From positions 1 through 16,072 of the forward strand of contig CAYUCO010000121.1 of the NCBI GenBank assembly GCA_964443385.1: DNA of 16,072 nucleotides, in the 5' to 3' direction. Positions 14,612 to 16,072 of the stretch are shown in pieces. The translations under genes and the position numbers were made by a program. Origin of the DNA: VFHP01 sp964443385 (GTDB lineage: Bacteria; Chloroflexota; Dehalococcoidia; Lucifugimonadales; UBA2985). The notes under the pieces are model-generated. The model saw nothing but the letters and a program-made list of their open reading frames with translations. It was not told the DNA's origin and searched no databases. Position 1 is the first letter of the stretch; each line of letters starts with the position of its first letter.

Positions 14612-15325
14612 ATGGTTGTTAAGAATAAAATAAATACAATAATGTTTGATGTTTTTGGAACCATTTTTGACTGGCATAGTTCCATCGTGAATGAATGTTC
14701 TTTTTTTGCTCAGCAGAACAATGTATCTTTCGATCATGTCAAATTTACTAATGATTGGAGATCAGGATTCAGAAAGTTACAAAAACAAGTTTCAGGTGGT
14801 GTAAGGGAATATTTGTCTATGGACGCGATACACCTTGAGGTGCTTAATATACTTTTATCAGACTTTAATATTCTAGGAATTGCAGAAAAAGAAAAAGTTA
14901 GGTTTAACCAGTCATGGCATCGATTGATTCCTTGGGAAGATGTGAAACCAGGACTGTACGATTTAAAGCGACATCATGTCATAACCACTTTGTCTAATGG
15001 TAACTATTCGATGCTGCTAAATTTAGCAAAAAACTCTCATCTACCGTGGGATTGTATATTGTCAACTGAATTATTTGGGACATACAAGCCAGATCCGAGA
15101 GTTTACATTGGGGCTATAGGTTTGTTGGGGTGTGAGCCTGAGCAAACATTGATGGTTGCTTCTCATGGTTATGATTTGGATGCGGCTAAATCTGTTGGTA
15201 TAAAAACATGTTATGTTTATCGGCCAGATGAATTTGGAATCGGAAAAAGTGAAGATTCTGGTGACACTGCTAGATTCGATTTAGTAGTAGATAGTTTTAC
15301 AGAGATCACAGGGTCGATATTATAG
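14612..15325 (+). CDS. HAD family hydrolase, type II haloacid dehalogenase-like
   Basis: This 237-residue cytosolic hydrolase has the HAD motifs in order: nucleophile D13 in FDVFGTIFDW with D20, S128 and N129 in TTLSNGN, K159 in FGTYKPDPRVY, and the acidic motif VASHGYDLDAAKSVG (182-196). An all-alpha cap lies between about residues 21 and 105, as in L-2-haloacid dehalogenases, with R50 in NDWRSGF a candidate for the halide/carboxylate-binding arginine. The motif IV region reads ASHGYD where characterised enzymes have SSNAWD, so the active-site Asn is replaced by H185. The true substrate may therefore not be a haloacid; other small phosphorylated or halogenated acids are possible. The start at 14612 has no ribosome binding site; an in-frame ATG at 14642 is too close to the nucleophile to be likely. 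It stands alone between two transporters on the other strand. Confidence 0.85.
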   Translation: MVVKNKINTIMFDVFGTIFDWHSSIVNECSFFAQQNNVSFDHVKFTNDWRSGFRKLQKQVSGGVREYLSMDAIHLEVLNILLSDFNILGIAEKEKVRFNQSWHRLIPWEDVKPGLYDLKRHHVITTLSNGNYSMLLNLAKNSHLPWDCILSTELFGTYKPDPRVYIGAIGLLGCEPEQTLMVASHGYDLDAAKSVGIKTCYVYRPDEFGIGKSEDSGDTARFDLVVDSFTEITGSIL

Positions 15326-15361
15326 CATTTCCATTATGTTGCAGAGTGTGTTTGGGGATTT

Positions 15362-16072
15362 TCATTTGGGTTTTATGTTGCGAAACATAACGTAGAGGAT
15401 TATGTCATAAGTTATCTTTGTAACACTTCCTACTATGAATGGAGCACTGGCGCCCATAATTTGCCATAATATAGTTGAAGTGGAAGGGCCTATAGTTCCG
15501 GTTACATTTCTGCCCACTACATGCATGCTGGCCATAGATACACGTTCTTCAGATTCCAGTATACCCATTGTATAGGAATCCCTTGGAGGTACGTCCATTT
15601 GGCTCAAAAATGACCTTAACTGCCAGAGTATAATTGCTATAGTTGCATTCGGAGCAAAGGCCGCTGCTAGTAGAAACAAATTTGCAGGTATATGTGTGAA
15701 TACCATTGTGTTTATGAGGCCGAATCTATTAGATAATTTCGCCGATATCCATAATGATGTAGCTGAAAATATGTGAGAGAAGAAGAACACTAACGCTAAA
15801 GAACCAACATCAAGTCCAAAATTGGATTTAAACCAATATGCTACTAAACTTTGTATTATCAAAGATCCGCCAAAAGCGTCTAAACTAAAAAGACCTACCA
15901 GTGTAAATATAATATTCCTGGAGGGCAACTTGAACGGATTTATCCATTTTGCACTTGATTTTGAGACTTCGAAATCAATAGACAATCGAGAATAACAGAT
16001 AGCGCTAGATATTAATATTACAGAAAACGTAAAGAACATAATCTGTATTGAGAATAATGTGCTTAATCCAAA
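15362..16072 (-). CDS. Major facilitator superfamily transporter, C-terminal part (partial)
   Basis: The frame stays open through the right edge; the ATG at 16039 has no ribosome binding site and sits inside a hydrophobic helix, so the start is outside the window. About 236 residues are visible, probably the last half of a 12-helix carrier. There are six to seven hydrophobic stretches, beginning with the helix LSTLFSIQIMFFTFSVILIS. A polar cytoplasmic loop (SIDFEVSKSSAKWINPFKLP) follows. The late segment SFLSQMDVPPRDSYTMGIL with ESEERVSMASMHVVGRNV is a conserved-looking loop seen in a subgroup of MFS proteins. The substrate is unknown. It is convergent with the HAD gene, 36 bases between the stop codons, and the gap shows no clear terminator. 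Confidence 0.8.
   Translation of the reverse strand, partial: FGLSTLFSIQIMFFTFSVILISSAICYSRLSIDFEVSKSSAKWINPFKLPSRNIIFTLVGLFSLDAFGGSLIIQSLVAYWFKSNFGLDVGSLALVFFFSHIFSATSLWISAKLSNRFGLINTMVFTHIPANLFLLAAAFAPNATIAIILWQLRSFLSQMDVPPRDSYTMGILESEERVSMASMHVVGRNVTGTIGPSTSTILWQIMGASAPFIVGSVTKITYDIILYVMFRNIKPK

Overview
The window is an AT-leaning bacterial chromosome segment. It carries energy and central-carbon genes, followed by a more accessory end. Respiratory complex I, a CCG-domain (type E-like) succinate dehydrogenase/fumarate reductase, a two-subunit class I fumarase and an LDH-like malate dehydrogenase suggest an environmental, quinone-respiring bacterium. A marine Chloroflexota lineage (SAR202/Dehalococcoidia-like) would fit, but that is inference from gene types and style; no marker gene here proves it. 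Start sites mostly have clear GGAGG-type ribosome binding sites.

Layout. On the + strand, 1-1801 holds the end of nuoM and all of nuoN, the last membrane subunits of complex I. A candidate extended -10 promoter follows, then NAD kinase (1909-2775) and an ADP-ribose pyrophosphatase-type Nudix hydrolase (2784-3320). Next comes a translationally coupled pair (3470-5352): an SdhB-like iron-sulfur subunit and an SdhE/HdrB-like CCG-domain subunit. The flavoprotein SdhA is not in the window. Convergent to these, on the - strand from 12814 down to 5390, lie six genes in transcription order: an acyl-CoA carboxyltransferase (12S/PccB type), a biotin-bearing pyruvate/oxaloacetate carboxyltransferase (5S/PycB type), isocitrate dehydrogenase, malate dehydrogenase, and fumarase alpha and beta. 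A 318-base gap without genes (12815-13132) precedes a + strand tRNA-Pro(GGG) with an encoded CCA (13133-13209). The remainder is accessory in character: an MFS transporter (-), a HAD family type II haloacid dehalogenase-like hydrolase (+), and the C-terminal part of a second MFS transporter (-) that runs off the right edge.

How the genes work together. The - strand cluster plus SdhBE covers pyruvate/oxaloacetate, malate, fumarate and succinate. The two carboxyltransferases side by side, one carrying its own biotin domain and with no biotin carboxylase gene visible, could form a transcarboxylase exchanging a carboxyl group between methylmalonyl-CoA and pyruvate. That is the linking step of the Wood-Werkman cycle and of syntrophic propionate oxidation. 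The alternative is that both share a biotin carboxylase encoded elsewhere and act as propionyl-CoA carboxylase and pyruvate carboxylase. The sequence alone cannot decide. This carboxyl-transfer/C4 module and the split thiol:fumarate-reductase-like SdhBE pair are the most interesting content. I found no CRISPR array, insertion sequence or clear phage gene.
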